Positions 1-9,461 of a stretch of DNA of 64,000 bases are shown piece after piece (the first letter of the stretch is position 1; each line of letters opens with the position of its first letter). Origin of the DNA: Thauera carbonicopians. Its GTDB lineage: Bacteria; Pseudomonadota; Gammaproteobacteria; Burkholderiales; Rhodocyclaceae. The position numbers and the translations under genes were made by a program. The notes under the pieces are model-generated. The model searched no databases. It was not told where the DNA came from and worked only from the letters and a program-made list of their open reading frames with translations. Location of the stretch: contig NZ_JANUXN010000007.1 in assembly GCF_025699485.1 (NCBI RefSeq), positions 111,404 to 175,403 of the forward strand. The letters are read 5' to 3'.

Positions 1-1020
1 GCCAAGCCGGCCTTCGAGACGAAACTCCTGCGACAAGGTTCGGAAATGGTGGTTGCGCCCCACCTGCAGCATGTCCACCGGCATATAGTCGATGTCCTGC
101 AGGATGCGGTCGATGAATTCATTGTTGGCCGAGATCGAGCGCAGGCGCAGGTCGGGCGCCAGTTCGTGCGATACGTCGAGCGACACGGTGCGTGCCGTCG
201 ATTCATTCCAACTGTCGGTTCCGGATCGAACCGTCGTCCGCGGCGCGGTGACCGATCCCCATAGCGAGCCTGCGTCGCGGTATTCCCGCCGGGCATAGCG
301 GAGGGTGGCATCGGTTCGCTCGCTGGGCGTCCAGCGCAACGCCAGGCGGCCATTGCGGCGCTCGCGATCGTCCTCCTTGCCCCCATTGAAGGTGTTATCG
401 ATGAAGCCGTCCTGCGCGAAGAACTCGCCGGCGACGCCGATGTAGAGGGTGTCCTTCACCAACGCGCGGCTCGCATCGAAGCGCAGCGCGCGTTTTTCCC
501 GACTTCCGATCTCGGCGGAAACGACGGCATGAGGATCGTTGCCCGGCTTGCGCGTGACGATGTTGACCACACCGGCCTCGGCATTGCGCCCGTACAGCGT
601 GGACTGCGGCCCGCGCAGCACCTCTACGCGTTCGATGCCCAGCAGGTTGTCGTCGAAACCCTGGCCTCGCAAGGTCGGAACACCATCGACCACCAGCGCG
701 ACCGAGGACGAAAACCCCATGATGTTGGCCGTCAAGCCACGCATCACAGGTGGCTGCAGGCCGGACTGCCCCGATGCCTGGAAGGTGAAACCGGGCGTCA
801 TCCGCGCCACGCCTTCGAGACTGTCGATGCCGGCCGCCTCCAGATCCTCGCCCTCGAATGCCGAAACGCTGGCAGGGACACTTTCAAGCGACTGGGCTCG
901 CTTGTCGACGGTGACCGTGACGGTGGGCAGTTCGACCATATCCTGGGCGCAAGTCGATGAACTGCCGAGCCACAGCACCAGTACCGCGGCCGTCACTCGA
1001 TGCAATGCGAGTGATTCCAT
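1..1020 (-). CDS. TonB-dependent siderophore receptor, N-terminal part (cut by window start)
   Basis: Outer-membrane receptor that would import a ferric siderophore using TonB energy. The first 340 residues are visible and the C-terminal barrel lies outside the window. The start ATG (complement of 1018-1020) is preceded by a GGAGGGAAA ribosome site. A signal peptide ends near STCAQ, then comes a TonB-box-like segment (MVELPTVTVTV) and a plug domain at about residues 40-155, with MRGL, VVDGVP, IERVEVLRGPQSTLYGRNA and VNIVTRKP typical of the family. It is divergent from an AraC regulator across a candidate Fur box, the arrangement of fyuA/ybtA and fptA/pchR. The substrate cannot be read from the sequence; a pesticin/yersiniabactin-type receptor is the closest guess. 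The family call is firm. Confidence 0.9.
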   Translation of the reverse strand, partial: MESLALHRVTAAVLVLWLGSSSTCAQDMVELPTVTVTVDKRAQSLESVPASVSAFEGEDLEAAGIDSLEGVARMTPGFTFQASGQSGLQPPVMRGLTANIMGFSSSVALVVDGVPTLRGQGFDDNLLGIERVEVLRGPQSTLYGRNAEAGVVNIVTRKPGNDPHAVVSAEIGSREKRALRFDASRALVKDTLYIGVAGEFFAQDGFIDNTFNGGKEDDRERRNGRLALRWTPSERTDATLRYARREYRDAGSLWGSVTAPRTTVRSGTDSWNESTARTVSLDVSHELAPDLRLRSISANNEFIDRILQDIDYMPVDMLQVGRNHHFRTLSQEFRLEGRLG

Positions 1021-1072
1021 TGTTTCCCTCCAAAAGTTCTACATCTACATTTGGGAAATCCTATCTTCAATT

Positions 1073-1091
1073 GAAAATGATTCTCATATAG
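1073..1091. promoter_or_regulatory. candidate Fur box
   Basis: The 19-mer GAAAATGATTCTCATATAG matches the Fur consensus at 12 of 19 positions by eye, with the core AATGAT and TCAT intact. It lies between the divergent receptor and AraC-type genes, where iron repression would be expected. It could also overlap a binding site of the neighbouring AraC-type regulator. Confidence 0.5.
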
Positions 1092-1149
1092 AATTATCTG
1101 GATTCGGGAGCAATACGTATGCAGGACGGAGGGAAGAGGAGCGCTCGTG

Positions 1150-2079
1150 ATGGCAGCTCGACCAGATGCCACTGACCAGGGCTTGGGCGCTGGTGGTACG
1201 AAAGGCCGATCGATGCCTCGATTCATCGAGGAATGCCGCATCGAACGCCTGCCACTGGATGACGGGCTGACCCTGGTGCGCTCGTTTTGTTGTCCTGCCA
1301 AGGATCTGACCGAGAAAACCGATCAGACTGATGCTCGCCCGACGCTGGTCATCACCTTCGGGCTTGCCGGAGAGTCCGTTTACGTGGAGCGTGGGGGTAC
1401 GCGTCTGCGTTTTCGTCAAGGCCGTACGACGCTTTCGGTCTTTGCCTCCTGCCAAGGCGAGCGCCAATTTGCCGCCAACACCCCGGTACGCCAATTACGG
1501 CTGGCCGTCGGTGAAACCGCGCTGCGGCGCTACCTGGGCACACCCGACGCACTACTGCCTCAACGTATGGGGGTGTGCGCACTGGGTGAGCGCGCCATCT
1601 CCCCGTGGTGTCTGCCGCTCGTGCGTTCCTTGGCCGACCCGGGGGCCGTTTCGCACCTGGATGCGCATATTGCCGCGCTCAGTCTGGTTGGCGAACACCT
1701 CCGCGTCCTGGGGCCGCTGGCCGGAAGCCCTTCGTCTTCGGCGCGATGGACTCCAACCGATATGGAGAAGCTCAGGCAGGCGCACGACCTGATGTACAGC
1801 CAAATGGATCGTGCGCTGACCATTCCCTATCTGTGCATCTCGGTGGGAGTCAACGAATTCAAGCTCAAGCGGGGATTCCGCGAAATCTATGGCACGACAC
1901 CGTATCAGGCGCTACTGGACATGCGAATGCAACGTGCGAGGCAGCTATTGGAAGCGGGTTCGCAAGTCGCCCAGGCTGCTTATGCCGTGGGGTATGCCCA
2001 CCCGGCCAATTTCAGCACGGCGTTTGAGCGGTATTTCGGTTTTCGGCCGAAATTCTTTTGCACCCGCCGCAGAAATTAG
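1150..2079 (+). CDS. AraC-family transcriptional regulator (PchR/YbtA-like)
   Basis: A 309-residue regulator. The last 100 residues or so form the AraC double helix-turn-helix: an LTIPYLCISVGVNEFKLKRGF first helix pair, then QVAQAAYAVGYAHPANFSTAFERYFGFRP, the family signature. The N-terminal 200 residues are a ligand-sensing region without a motif I recognise. ATG 1150 is chosen because GAGGAG at 1136-1141 is spaced 8 bases from it; GTG 1147 is the alternative. Divergence from a siderophore receptor suggests a PchR/YbtA-type activator that responds to its ferric siderophore. That role comes from context; the AraC call is firm. Confidence 0.87.
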   Translation: MAARPDATDQGLGAGGTKGRSMPRFIEECRIERLPLDDGLTLVRSFCCPAKDLTEKTDQTDARPTLVITFGLAGESVYVERGGTRLRFRQGRTTLSVFASCQGERQFAANTPVRQLRLAVGETALRRYLGTPDALLPQRMGVCALGERAISPWCLPLVRSLADPGAVSHLDAHIAALSLVGEHLRVLGPLAGSPSSSARWTPTDMEKLRQAHDLMYSQMDRALTIPYLCISVGVNEFKLKRGFREIYGTTPYQALLDMRMQRARQLLEAGSQVAQAAYAVGYAHPANFSTAFERYFGFRPKFFCTRRRN

Positions 2080-2422
2080 GGCAGATCAGACGAAATCCAT
2101 GCTGCCCGGGGAACGCAGGGCCGACGAGGCTGGAGGCCTGCGAGGAAGGGCCGCGTGTCGCTCGGATGTGCAATGCATTGGAAGTCCGCTCAGGCTGAGC
2201 GCGAAACGGAAGGGCGGGGTGGGGCCAAGCCCGAAGTCTTGCGTGATGAAACGCGGACGGCGCGGCAGGAAACTGGAGGCCTGAGGCGGGTGGAGCCGTT
2301 TGGGCCGGTGCTCGCTTCTAATTGCCGCAGGAAGCGCCTGCAGGCAAAATGCGCCCCAGGCTGATGCGCCCTAGGCACATTGCTTACTCTTCGCCCCCGC
2401 CGGGGGCTTCTTCATTGCAGGC
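2080..2422. other. intergenic stretch without a recognisable gene
   Basis: 343 bases between the AraC-type gene and the ecfT-like gene. Short open frames here have no recognisable protein. A GC-rich hairpin (GCCCC/GGGGC, about 2393-2407) followed by TTCTTC could be a weak terminator just before the next gene. No tRNA or repeat was seen. Confidence 0.5.
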
Positions 2423-3046
2423 ATGCATTCAGGACTTCTGCTGTCGTTGTGGTTCGCCGGCGTGGCGTCGGTGCAGTTTCTCGCCCCCGGAGTGCTGGCC
2501 TGGGTGGTCGCCGCCAGCCTGGCGCTCGCGCTCGGCTTCGCCCGTGACAGGGCGCTGCGCCTGCTGCGCCGGGTACGGGTGCTGATGTTCGCCATCGTGC
2601 TGCTGTTCGGCTGGTTCACGCCGGGCGAAGCGATGTTCGCCTCCTGGCCGCGGCTTTCGCCCAGCCGCGAGGGGATGATGCTAGCCCTGGTCCATGGCGG
2701 GCGCCTGATCGCGGTGGTGTGCGCCGTGGCGCTGCTGCTCGAACGCCTGCCGGTCGAGCGCCTGGTCGGCGGGCTCTACTGCCTGAGCCGCCCCTTTTCC
2801 GTGATCGGCCTGCGTGCCGGCGATCTGGCCCTGCGGCTGATGCTGGTGCTGCGCTTCGTCGAGGCTTCGCCGCGCGGCAGCGCGACGCACTGGAAGGACT
2901 GGCTGCGCGACGCTGGTGACGATGGCGAGCTGCAGCCGGTCAGGCTCGTCCGCGAACGCCTGGGACCGCTGGATGTCGCCATTGCCGCAGCACTGGGGCT
3001 GCTGGGGCTGGCGGCGTTGTCGTGGGGACTGCCATGGGCCGCATAG
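2423..3046 (+). CDS. CbiQ/EcfT-like transmembrane protein
   Basis: A 207-residue inner-membrane protein with about five hydrophobic segments (near residues 3-37, 55-70, 92-110 and 183-207). The stretch ERLPVERLVGGLYCLSRPFS followed by LALRLMLVLRFVE resembles the coupling region of energy-coupling-factor T proteins, which link a substrate-binding membrane protein to ABC ATPases for vitamin or metal uptake. No ATPase or S component lies nearby, so the partner is unknown. Its stop overlaps the truA start by 13 bases, so the two are probably co-translated. It could instead be an unrelated membrane protein; the ECF assignment is moderate. Confidence 0.55.
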   Translation: MHSGLLLSLWFAGVASVQFLAPGVLAWVVAASLALALGFARDRALRLLRRVRVLMFAIVLLFGWFTPGEAMFASWPRLSPSREGMMLALVHGGRLIAVVCAVALLLERLPVERLVGGLYCLSRPFSVIGLRAGDLALRLMLVLRFVEASPRGSATHWKDWLRDAGDDGELQPVRLVRERLGPLDVAIAAALGLLGLAALSWGLPWAA

Positions 3047-3831
3047 CGCTCGGTATCGAATATGCCGGCGATGCCTTCTGCGGCTGGCAGAGCCAGGCGC
3101 ACGGCCGCACGGTGCAGGATGTGCTGGAGCGGGCTCTGGCGGAAATCGCCGCCGCGCCGGTGCGCCTGCATTGCGCCGGGCGCACCGATACCGGCGTCCA
3201 TGCCAGCGCCCAGGTCGCCCATTTCGACACCGCGGCCCTGCGGCCGATGACGGCCTGGGTGCGCGGCGTCAATGCCTTGCTGCCGCCTGCAGTCGTCGTG
3301 CGCTGGGCGGTGGCGGTGAACGAGGATTTCCACGCCCGCTTTCTCGCTTATGAGCGGCAGTATCGCTACATCCTGCACAACAGCCCGACCCGTCCGGCGA
3401 TGCTGGCCGGGCGCGTCGGTTGGTTCCATGCGCCGCTGGACGAACTGAAGATGGCCGAGGCTGCCGAATGCCTGGTCGGCACGCACGACTTTTCCTCTTT
3501 CCGCGCCGCTGGCTGCCAGTCGAAGACGCCGGTGCGCGTCATGCGTGAAGTCCGCGTCGTCCGCCAGGGCGAGTACCTGCTGTTCGATTTCCGCGCCAAT
3601 GGCTTCCTGCATCACATGATCCGCAACCTGGTCGGCGCGCTGGTCTATGTCGGCAAGGGGCGCTACCCGCCAGAGTGGCTGCGCGCCCAGCTCGATGCAC
3701 GCGACCGCAGTGGCGCCGCACCGATGTTCTCGGCGGACGGCCTGTATCTGTGCGGTGTGGCCTATCCGCCGCGCTGGCCGCTGCCCGGCGATGGGCGTAT
3801 CATCGCGCTGCCTCAGCTCCCCCTCATCTGA
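3034..3831 (+). CDS. truA: tRNA pseudouridine(38-40) synthase TruA
   Basis: Converts uridines 38-40 of the tRNA anticodon arm to pseudouridine in the cytoplasm. 265 residues, the normal length. The catalytic aspartate is D52 in GRTDTGVHA, and the C-terminal FLHHMIRNLVG segment is typical. ATG 3034 (MGRIALGIEY) is preferred over the in-frame GTG at 3022 because homologues begin this way; either overlaps the upstream membrane-protein gene. trpF begins at the base after its stop, so the genes form one transcription unit. Confidence 0.96.
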   Translation: MGRIALGIEYAGDAFCGWQSQAHGRTVQDVLERALAEIAAAPVRLHCAGRTDTGVHASAQVAHFDTAALRPMTAWVRGVNALLPPAVVVRWAVAVNEDFHARFLAYERQYRYILHNSPTRPAMLAGRVGWFHAPLDELKMAEAAECLVGTHDFSSFRAAGCQSKTPVRVMREVRVVRQGEYLLFDFRANGFLHHMIRNLVGALVYVGKGRYPPEWLRAQLDARDRSGAAPMFSADGLYLCGVAYPPRWPLPGDGRIIALPQLPLI

Positions 3832-4455
3832 ATGCCTCGTACCCGAATCAAGATCTGCGGCCTGACGCGTCCGCAGGATGTGCGTGCCGCCGTCGAACTC
3901 GGCGCCGATGCGATCGGTTTCGTCTTCTATCCGCCCAGCCCGCGCGCGCTGAGCATCGATCAGGCTGCCGAGCTCGCGGCCTTGCTGCCGCCTTTCGTCA
4001 CTGGCGTCGGCCTGTTCGTGAACCCTTCGGGCGACGATGTTCGCGCCGTGCTCGACAAGGTTCCGCTGCAACTGCTGCAGTTCCACGGCGACGAGCGCGA
4101 GGCCGATTGCGCCGCCCATGGCCGGCCTTGGATTAAGGCTGCGAGGATGCGGCCGGGGGTCGATCTGGTAGAATTCTCGGCTTCGTATCCGCGCGCCAGC
4201 GGGATTCTCGTCGACGCATTCGTCGAGGGCTATGGCGGCGGGGGGAAAACTTTCGACTGGTCGCTGATTCCTGAGGGCTTCGGGCGGCCGCTCGTGCTTT
4301 CCGGCGGGCTCGACGCGGACAACGTCGCCGAAGCGGTGCGGCGCCTCCGGCCGTGGGCGGTCGACGTCTCGAGCGGAGTCGAAAGCGGCAAGGGAATCAA
4401 GGATGCGGCCCGGATCGCCGCATTCATCGATGGAGTTCGACAAGCAGATGGCTGA
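3832..4455 (+). CDS. trpF: phosphoribosylanthranilate isomerase
   Basis: Catalyses the Amadori rearrangement of phosphoribosylanthranilate, the third step of tryptophan synthesis. It is a monofunctional TIM barrel of 207 residues. The N-terminal IKICGLT motif carries the catalytic cysteine (C9), and [18 protein letters not shown] and [13 protein letters not shown] are the conserved phosphate-binding parts. It starts directly after the truA stop, and its end overlaps the trpB start by 8 bases. trpC, trpD and trpE are not in this window. Confidence 0.96.
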   Translation: MPRTRIKICGLTRPQDVRAAVELGADAIGFVFYPPSPRALSIDQAAELAALLPPFVTGVGLFVNPSGDDVRAVLDKVPLQLLQFHGDEREADCAAHGRPWIKAARMRPGVDLVEFSASYPRASGILVDAFVEGYGGGGKTFDWSLIPEGFGRPLVLSGGLDADNVAEAVRRLRPWAVDVSSGVESGKGIKDAARIAAFIDGVRQADG

Positions 4456-5656
4456 CATGCCTTACCAGTTTCCCGACGCAAGCGGGCATTTCGGCCCTCA
4501 CGGCGGCATCTTCGTCGCCGAGACCCTGATGCCGGCGCTGGCCGAGCTGCGCGAGGCCTATGCCGCGAGCCAGGCCGACCCCACCTTCATGGCCGAGTTC
4601 GAATACGAGCTCAAGCACTACGTCGGCCGTCCCAGCCCGATCTACCACGCCAAGCGCTGGTCGGAGACGCTCGGCGGCGCGCAGATCTACCTGAAGCGCG
4701 AAGATCTCAACCACACCGGCGCGCACAAGGTCAATAACTGCATCGGCCAGGCGCTGCTGGCCCGCCGCATGGGCAAGCCGCGGGTGATCGCCGAAACCGG
4801 CGCGGGGCAGCATGGCGTCGCCACCGCGACCATCGCCGCGCGCTACGGCCTGAAGTGCGTGGTGTATATGGGCTCCGAGGACGTCAAGCGCCAGGCCGCC
4901 AACGTCTATCGCATGAAGCTGCTCGGCGCCACCGTGGTGCCGGTCGAGTCCGGCTCGAAGACGCTGAAGGATGCGCTGAACGAAGCGATGCGCGACTGGG
5001 TCACCAATGTCGCCGACACCTTCTACATCATCGGCACCGTGGCCGGGCCGCATCCCTATCCGCTGCTGGTGCGCGACTTCCAGACCGTGATCGGCAAGGA
5101 ATGCCTGGTGCAGATGCCGGAGATGGCCGGGCGCCAGCCCGACTACGTGATCGCCTGCGTCGGTGGCGGCTCCAACGCGATCGGCATCTTCCACCCCTAC
5201 ATCGGTGCCGAAGGCGTCCGCCTGGTCGGCGTCGAGGCGGCGGGTGACGGCCTGGAAACCGGCCGCCACGCGGCGCCGCTGACCACCGATGCGCCCGTCG
5301 GCGTGCTGCACGGCAACCGTACCTACCTGATGCAGGACGAGGACGGCCAGATCATCGAGACGCATTCGATTTCCGCCGGCCTGGACTACCCCGGCGTCGG
5401 CCCCGAGCACGCCTGGCTGAAGGATTCGAAGCGCGCCGAGTACGTCGCCGCGACCGATGCCGAAGCGCTGCAGGCCTTCCACGACCTGTGCCGCTACGAA
5501 GGCATCATCCCGGCGCTGGAGTCCTCGCACGCGCTGGCCCATGCGGCCAAACTGGCGCCGACGCTGCCGCGCGACAAGATCCTGCTGGTCAATCTGTCGG
5601 GCCGCGGCGACAAGGACATGCACACCGTCGCCGAACGTTCCGGCATCCAGTTCTGA
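4448..5656 (+). CDS. trpB: tryptophan synthase beta chain
   Basis: PLP enzyme that condenses indole with serine to give tryptophan; it works in an alpha2-beta2 complex with TrpA. 402 residues. The PLP lysine is K94 in [18 protein letters not shown] binds the cofactor phosphate, and HYVGRPSP and GRGDKD are family landmarks. ATG 4448 is chosen: GGAG at 4432-4435 lies upstream and the start overlaps the trpF stop. An in-frame upstream start at 4403 would add a tail not expected in the family. Confidence 0.97.
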   Translation: MADMPYQFPDASGHFGPHGGIFVAETLMPALAELREAYAASQADPTFMAEFEYELKHYVGRPSPIYHAKRWSETLGGAQIYLKREDLNHTGAHKVNNCIGQALLARRMGKPRVIAETGAGQHGVATATIAARYGLKCVVYMGSEDVKRQAANVYRMKLLGATVVPVESGSKTLKDALNEAMRDWVTNVADTFYIIGTVAGPHPYPLLVRDFQTVIGKECLVQMPEMAGRQPDYVIACVGGGSNAIGIFHPYIGAEGVRLVGVEAAGDGLETGRHAAPLTTDAPVGVLHGNRTYLMQDEDGQIIETHSISAGLDYPGVGPEHAWLKDSKRAEYVAATDAEALQAFHDLCRYEGIIPALESSHALAHAAKLAPTLPRDKILLVNLSGRGDKDMHTVAERSGIQF

Positions 5657-5703
5657 ACCTCCCCCGGGCCGCCTTGCGGCCCGCTGCGTGATCGAGACGT
5701 GAC

Positions 5704-6528
5704 ATGTCAAGAATCCAGACCGTTTTCCAGCATTTGCAGGCCGAAGGCCGCAAGGCGCTGATTCCTTTCGTCACCGCCGGCTTTCCCGAGCCCGCGCTGA
5801 CCCTGCCCCTGATGCGTGCGCTGGTCGAAGGCGGCGCCGACATCGTCGAGCTGGGCGTGCCCTTCTCCGATCCGATGGCCGACGGCCCCACCATCCAGCG
5901 TGCTTCGGAACGCGCGCTGGAGCAGGGCATGAGCCTGCGCAAGGTGCTCGACACCGTCCGCGCCTTCCGCGCCGGGAACGCCGAGACGCCGGTGGTGCTG
6001 ATGGGCTACGCCAACCCGATCGAAGCCATGGGCGTCGAAAACTTCGTCGCCGCGGCCAGCGAAGCGGGCGTGGATGGCGTGCTGGTGGTCGATTATCCGC
6101 CCGAGGAATGCACCGGCTTCACCCGCGCGGCCAAGGCCGCCGGCCTGGATCCGATCTTCCTGCTGGCGCCGACCTCGACCGAGCAGCGTTTTGCCGACGT
6201 CGCCGCGGCGGGCAGCGGCTACATCTACTACGTCTCGCTGAAAGGCGTGACCGGCAGCGGCAAGCTCGACATCGACGAGGTCGCGCGCCGCATTCCGCAG
6301 ATCCGCGCCGCGGTCGGCATGCCGGTCGGCGTCGGCTTCGGCATCCGCGATGCCGAGAGTGCCCGGCGCATCGGCGCCGTTGCCGACGCGGTCGTCATCG
6401 GCAGCCGGATCATCGAGGAAATCGAGCAGGCCCCGGCAGGCGAAGCCGTCGCACGCGTGCACGCCTTCATGCGCGGCATCCGCGAAGCGCTCGATGCCAT
6501 CGAGCCGGCAACAGGAGTGAAATCATGA
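5704..6528 (+). CDS. trpA: tryptophan synthase alpha chain
   Basis: Cleaves indole-3-glycerol phosphate to indole and glyceraldehyde 3-phosphate, passing indole to TrpB. 274 residues in a TIM barrel. The catalytic pair is visible as E49 ([10 protein letters not shown]) and D60 (PMADGP). GVGFGIRD is the phosphate-binding loop. It lies 47 bases after trpB, and its stop overlaps the accD start (ATGA), the usual trpA-accD coupling in Proteobacteria. Confidence 0.97.
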   Translation: MSRIQTVFQHLQAEGRKALIPFVTAGFPEPALTLPLMRALVEGGADIVELGVPFSDPMADGPTIQRASERALEQGMSLRKVLDTVRAFRAGNAETPVVLMGYANPIEAMGVENFVAAASEAGVDGVLVVDYPPEECTGFTRAAKAAGLDPIFLLAPTSTEQRFADVAAAGSGYIYYVSLKGVTGSGKLDIDEVARRIPQIRAAVGMPVGVGFGIRDAESARRIGAVADAVVIGSRIIEEIEQAPAGEAVARVHAFMRGIREALDAIEPATGVKS

Positions 6529-7403
6529 GTTGGTTGGAAAAGCTGCTGCCGCCGAAGATCAAGCGCAGCGACAGCGCAGGGCGCGGCAAGTCGACGATTC
6601 CGGAAGGACTGTGGAGCAAGTGCAGCGCATGCGAAGCCGTGCTCTATCGCTCCGACCTCGACAGCAACCAGGGCGTATGCCCGAAGTGCGGGCACCACAA
6701 CCGGCTGCGCGCGCGCCAGCGTCTCGACATGCTGCTCGACATCGAAGGTCGCGTCGAGATCGGTGCCGAAGTGCGGCCGGTCGATGCGCTGAAGTTCAAG
6801 GACTCGCGCAAGTATCCCGAGCGCCTGTCGGCAGCGGGATCGGAGACCGGCGAGGCCGATGCGATGGTCGTGATGCAGGGGCTGATCGGCGGCGTGCCGG
6901 TGGTGGTGGCCTGTTTCGAGTTCGAGTTCCTCGGCGGCTCGATGGGTTCGGTGGTCGGCGAACGCTTCGTTCGCGGCGCCAAGGCCGCCTATGAGCAGCG
7001 CCTGCCTTTCATCTGCATCACCGCCTCGGGCGGCGCGCGCATGCAGGAAGGCCTGTTCTCGCTGATGCAGATGTCCAAGACCACGGCGGCGATCACGCGC
7101 CTGGCCGAGCGCAGGCTGCCTTTCGTCACCGTGCTGACCGATCCGACCATGGGCGGCGTGTCGGCGAGCTTCGCCTTCATGGGCGACGTCGTCATCGCCG
7201 AGCCGGGCGCGCTGATCGGCTTTGCCGGCCCGCGCGTGATCGAGCAGACGGTGCGCGAGAAGCTGCCGGAAGGCTTCCAGCGCGCCGAGTTCCTGCTGGA
7301 GAAGGGCGCCATCGACCTGATCGTCGATCGCCGCGAGATGCGGCAGGAGCTGGCGCGCCTGCTCTGCCTGTTGCTGCGCCAGCCCGCCGCCTCGGCTGCC
7401 TGA
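6525..7403 (+). CDS. accD: acetyl-CoA carboxylase carboxyltransferase subunit beta
   Basis: Beta half of the carboxyltransferase that makes malonyl-CoA for fatty-acid synthesis, paired with AccA. 292 residues. A four-cysteine zinc ribbon is visible (C33, C36, C52, C55), followed by the crotonase-fold core with [20 protein letters not shown] and [14 protein letters not shown] 6525 ([11 protein letters not shown], the standard N-terminus) overlaps the trpA stop in an ATGA junction. Its stop overlaps the folC start by one base. Confidence 0.97.
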   Translation: MSWLEKLLPPKIKRSDSAGRGKSTIPEGLWSKCSACEAVLYRSDLDSNQGVCPKCGHHNRLRARQRLDMLLDIEGRVEIGAEVRPVDALKFKDSRKYPERLSAAGSETGEADAMVVMQGLIGGVPVVVACFEFEFLGGSMGSVVGERFVRGAKAAYEQRLPFICITASGGARMQEGLFSLMQMSKTTAAITRLAERRLPFVTVLTDPTMGGVSASFAFMGDVVIAEPGALIGFAGPRVIEQTVREKLPEGFQRAEFLLEKGAIDLIVDRREMRQELARLLCLLLRQPAASAA

Positions 7404-8719
7404 TGGTTTCTTCGTCCACTGCCGTTTCGCCGCGCACGCTGGCCGGCTGGCTGCAACTGCTCGAGCAGCGCCATGCGCAGGCCATCCAGCTCGGCCTGGA
7501 GCGTGTCGCGCAGGTGCGTGCCGCGCTCGGAGCCGATCCCGATGCGCTGGTGATCACGGTGGGCGGCACCAACGGCAAGGGATCGTGCTGCGCGATGCTG
7601 GAGGCCATCCTGCTGGCGGAAGGTTACCGCGTCGGCTGCTATACCTCGCCGCATCTGCTGCGCTACAACGAACGTGTCCGCGTCGATGGCAAGGACGTCG
7701 CCGACGAGGCCCTGGTCGAGGCTTTCGACGCGGTCGAAGCCGCCCGCGGCGATACGCCGCTGACTTATTTCGAGCATGGCACGCTGGCCGCCTGGGAAGT
7801 GTTCCGCAGGCAGGCGCCGGACGTCGTCATCCTCGAAGTCGGCCTGGGCGGCCGGCTGGACGCGGTGAATGTGTTCGACGCCGACTGCGCGCTGGTGACC
7901 GGCATCGCGCTCGACCACATGGATTACCTCGGCGACACCCGGGAAGCGATCGGCTTCGAGAAGGCCGGCATCTTCCGTGCCGGCCGGCCCGCCGTGTGCG
8001 GCGATCCGCAGCCGCCGGCCAGCCTGCTCGAGCATGCCGAGGCGATCGGCGCACAGTTGTGGATCAGCGGCCGCGATTTCGGCTTCGGCGGCGACCGCCA
8101 GCAGTGGGGCTACTGGCGCTACCAGGCTCCGCCTGCACGGGGCGCGCTGGTCAAGCGCGGCGGCCTTGCCTATCCGGCGCTGCGTGGCGCCAATCAGCTG
8201 CTCAACGCCGCTGCGGTGATGACGGTGCTCGACGCCGTGCGCGACCGCATGCCGGTATCGATGCAGGCCATTCGCCAGGGCCTGATGCTGGTCGAGGTGC
8301 CGGGCCGCTTCCAGGTCCTGCCCGGCCGTCCGGCGGTGGTGCTGGACGTCGCCCACAACCCGCAGGCGGCCGGCGTGCTGGCCGAGAACCTGGGGAGCAT
8401 GGGTTTCCATGCGGAAACCTGGGCGGTGCTCGGCATGCTCGGCGACAAGGACGTCGAAGGCGTCGTGGCGCGGCTCAAGGGCCGGATCGACCACTGGCTG
8501 CTTGCCGATCTGCCCGGCCCGCGCGGCCTCAAGGCCGAGGAGCTGGCGCTGCGCCTGCACATGGCGGGCGTCGAAGCCGGCATCCGCTGCTTTCCTTCGC
8601 CGAAAGATGCCTATGCTGCGGCGCAGCAGGAGGCGGGGGAGGGTGATAGAATCGCAGTCTTCGGCTCCTTCCTGACCGTTGCCGAAGTGCTCGACGCGGT
8701 GAAAGCGGGCAGACACTGA
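7403..8719 (+). CDS. folC: bifunctional folylpolyglutamate/dihydrofolate synthase
   Basis: ATP-dependent ligase that adds glutamate to dihydropteroate and to folates. 438 residues. The Mur-ligase P-loop is GGTNGKGS (K59), followed by YTSPHLLRYNERVRVDG, LEVGLGGRLDAVN and the C-terminal DVAHNPQA motif. Starts in a TGATG junction with accD, so it is likely coupled to it. The accD-folC-dedD-cvpA-purF order is widely conserved in beta- and gammaproteobacteria. Confidence 0.96.
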   Translation: MVSSSTAVSPRTLAGWLQLLEQRHAQAIQLGLERVAQVRAALGADPDALVITVGGTNGKGSCCAMLEAILLAEGYRVGCYTSPHLLRYNERVRVDGKDVADEALVEAFDAVEAARGDTPLTYFEHGTLAAWEVFRRQAPDVVILEVGLGGRLDAVNVFDADCALVTGIALDHMDYLGDTREAIGFEKAGIFRAGRPAVCGDPQPPASLLEHAEAIGAQLWISGRDFGFGGDRQQWGYWRYQAPPARGALVKRGGLAYPALRGANQLLNAAAVMTVLDAVRDRMPVSMQAIRQGLMLVEVPGRFQVLPGRPAVVLDVAHNPQAAGVLAENLGSMGFHAETWAVLGMLGDKDVEGVVARLKGRIDHWLLADLPGPRGLKAEELALRLHMAGVEAGIRCFPSPKDAYAAAQQEAGEGDRIAVFGSFLTVAEVLDAVKAGRH

Positions 8720-8731
8720 CGAGATCGTTTC

Positions 8732-9451
8732 GTGAGCGACGCAGAAAACCTCGACATCAAGAAACGCGCCCGGCGCCGGCTGGTGGGTGCGATCGCACTT
8801 GCACTGCTGGCGGCGATCATCCTGCCGATGATGATGGAGCAGGAGCCGCATCCGGTCAGCGGCGACATCCAGATCACGATTCCGGACCGCGACGCACCTG
8901 CCGGCCAGGTCCGCCCGAATGCGGCTGCGGAAGATCCGTCGCCCGCGGCTGCAGCCACGCCCGCGCCGGAGGAACAGGCTCCGCCGTCCCCGCCGCCGGT
9001 CGTCGAAGCGCCGTCGCCTGCGCCGGCGAAACCCGAAAGCAGGGCAGAGGCGCCGGCCACCGGAGTGCCGGCCACCGGATCGCCGGCCGCCCCGGCCACG
9101 AAGCCCGCGGCACCGAAGCCCGAAACGCCCAAGCCTGCACCGGCACGGCCCGCTGCCGATGAAGCGGCCGAAGCCGCGCGCGCGCGCGCCGCGATCGAAG
9201 GCCGTGAAGTGCCGAAGGCCCAGGCGCCGAAAGGCGAAACCTTCATCCTGCAGATCGGTGCCTTCGGCGATGCCGCCAGGGCCTCGCGCATTGCTGCCGA
9301 TCTCAAGAAGCAGGGTTTCGCCGCCTATACCGAGAAGGCAGGCAACGTCACCCGCGTGCGCGTCGGCCCCATCACCGGCAGGAGCGCCGCCGACAAGACG
9401 GCCGAGCAACTGCGGGCGCTGGGCTTCAGTACCGTGATCACGCCGCGCTGA
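8732..9451 (+). CDS. SPOR-domain cell-division protein (DedD-like)
   Basis: 239-residue bitopic membrane protein. A short cytoplasmic tail (KKRARRR) precedes one transmembrane helix at about 17-36. A long Pro/Ala-rich periplasmic linker (about 50-150) leads to a C-terminal SPOR domain (about 165-239, FILQIGAFGDAARASRIAADLKKQGF...). SPOR domains bind denuded septal peptidoglycan, so the protein should localise to the division site. GTG start. Position between folC and cvpA is that of dedD. Confidence 0.88.
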   Translation: MSDAENLDIKKRARRRLVGAIALALLAAIILPMMMEQEPHPVSGDIQITIPDRDAPAGQVRPNAAAEDPSPAAAATPAPEEQAPPSPPPVVEAPSPAPAKPESRAEAPATGVPATGSPAAPATKPAAPKPETPKPAPARPAADEAAEAARARAAIEGREVPKAQAPKGETFILQIGAFGDAARASRIAADLKKQGFAAYTEKAGNVTRVRVGPITGRSAADKTAEQLRALGFSTVITPR

Positions 9452-9461
9452 CGGTTTCCGC

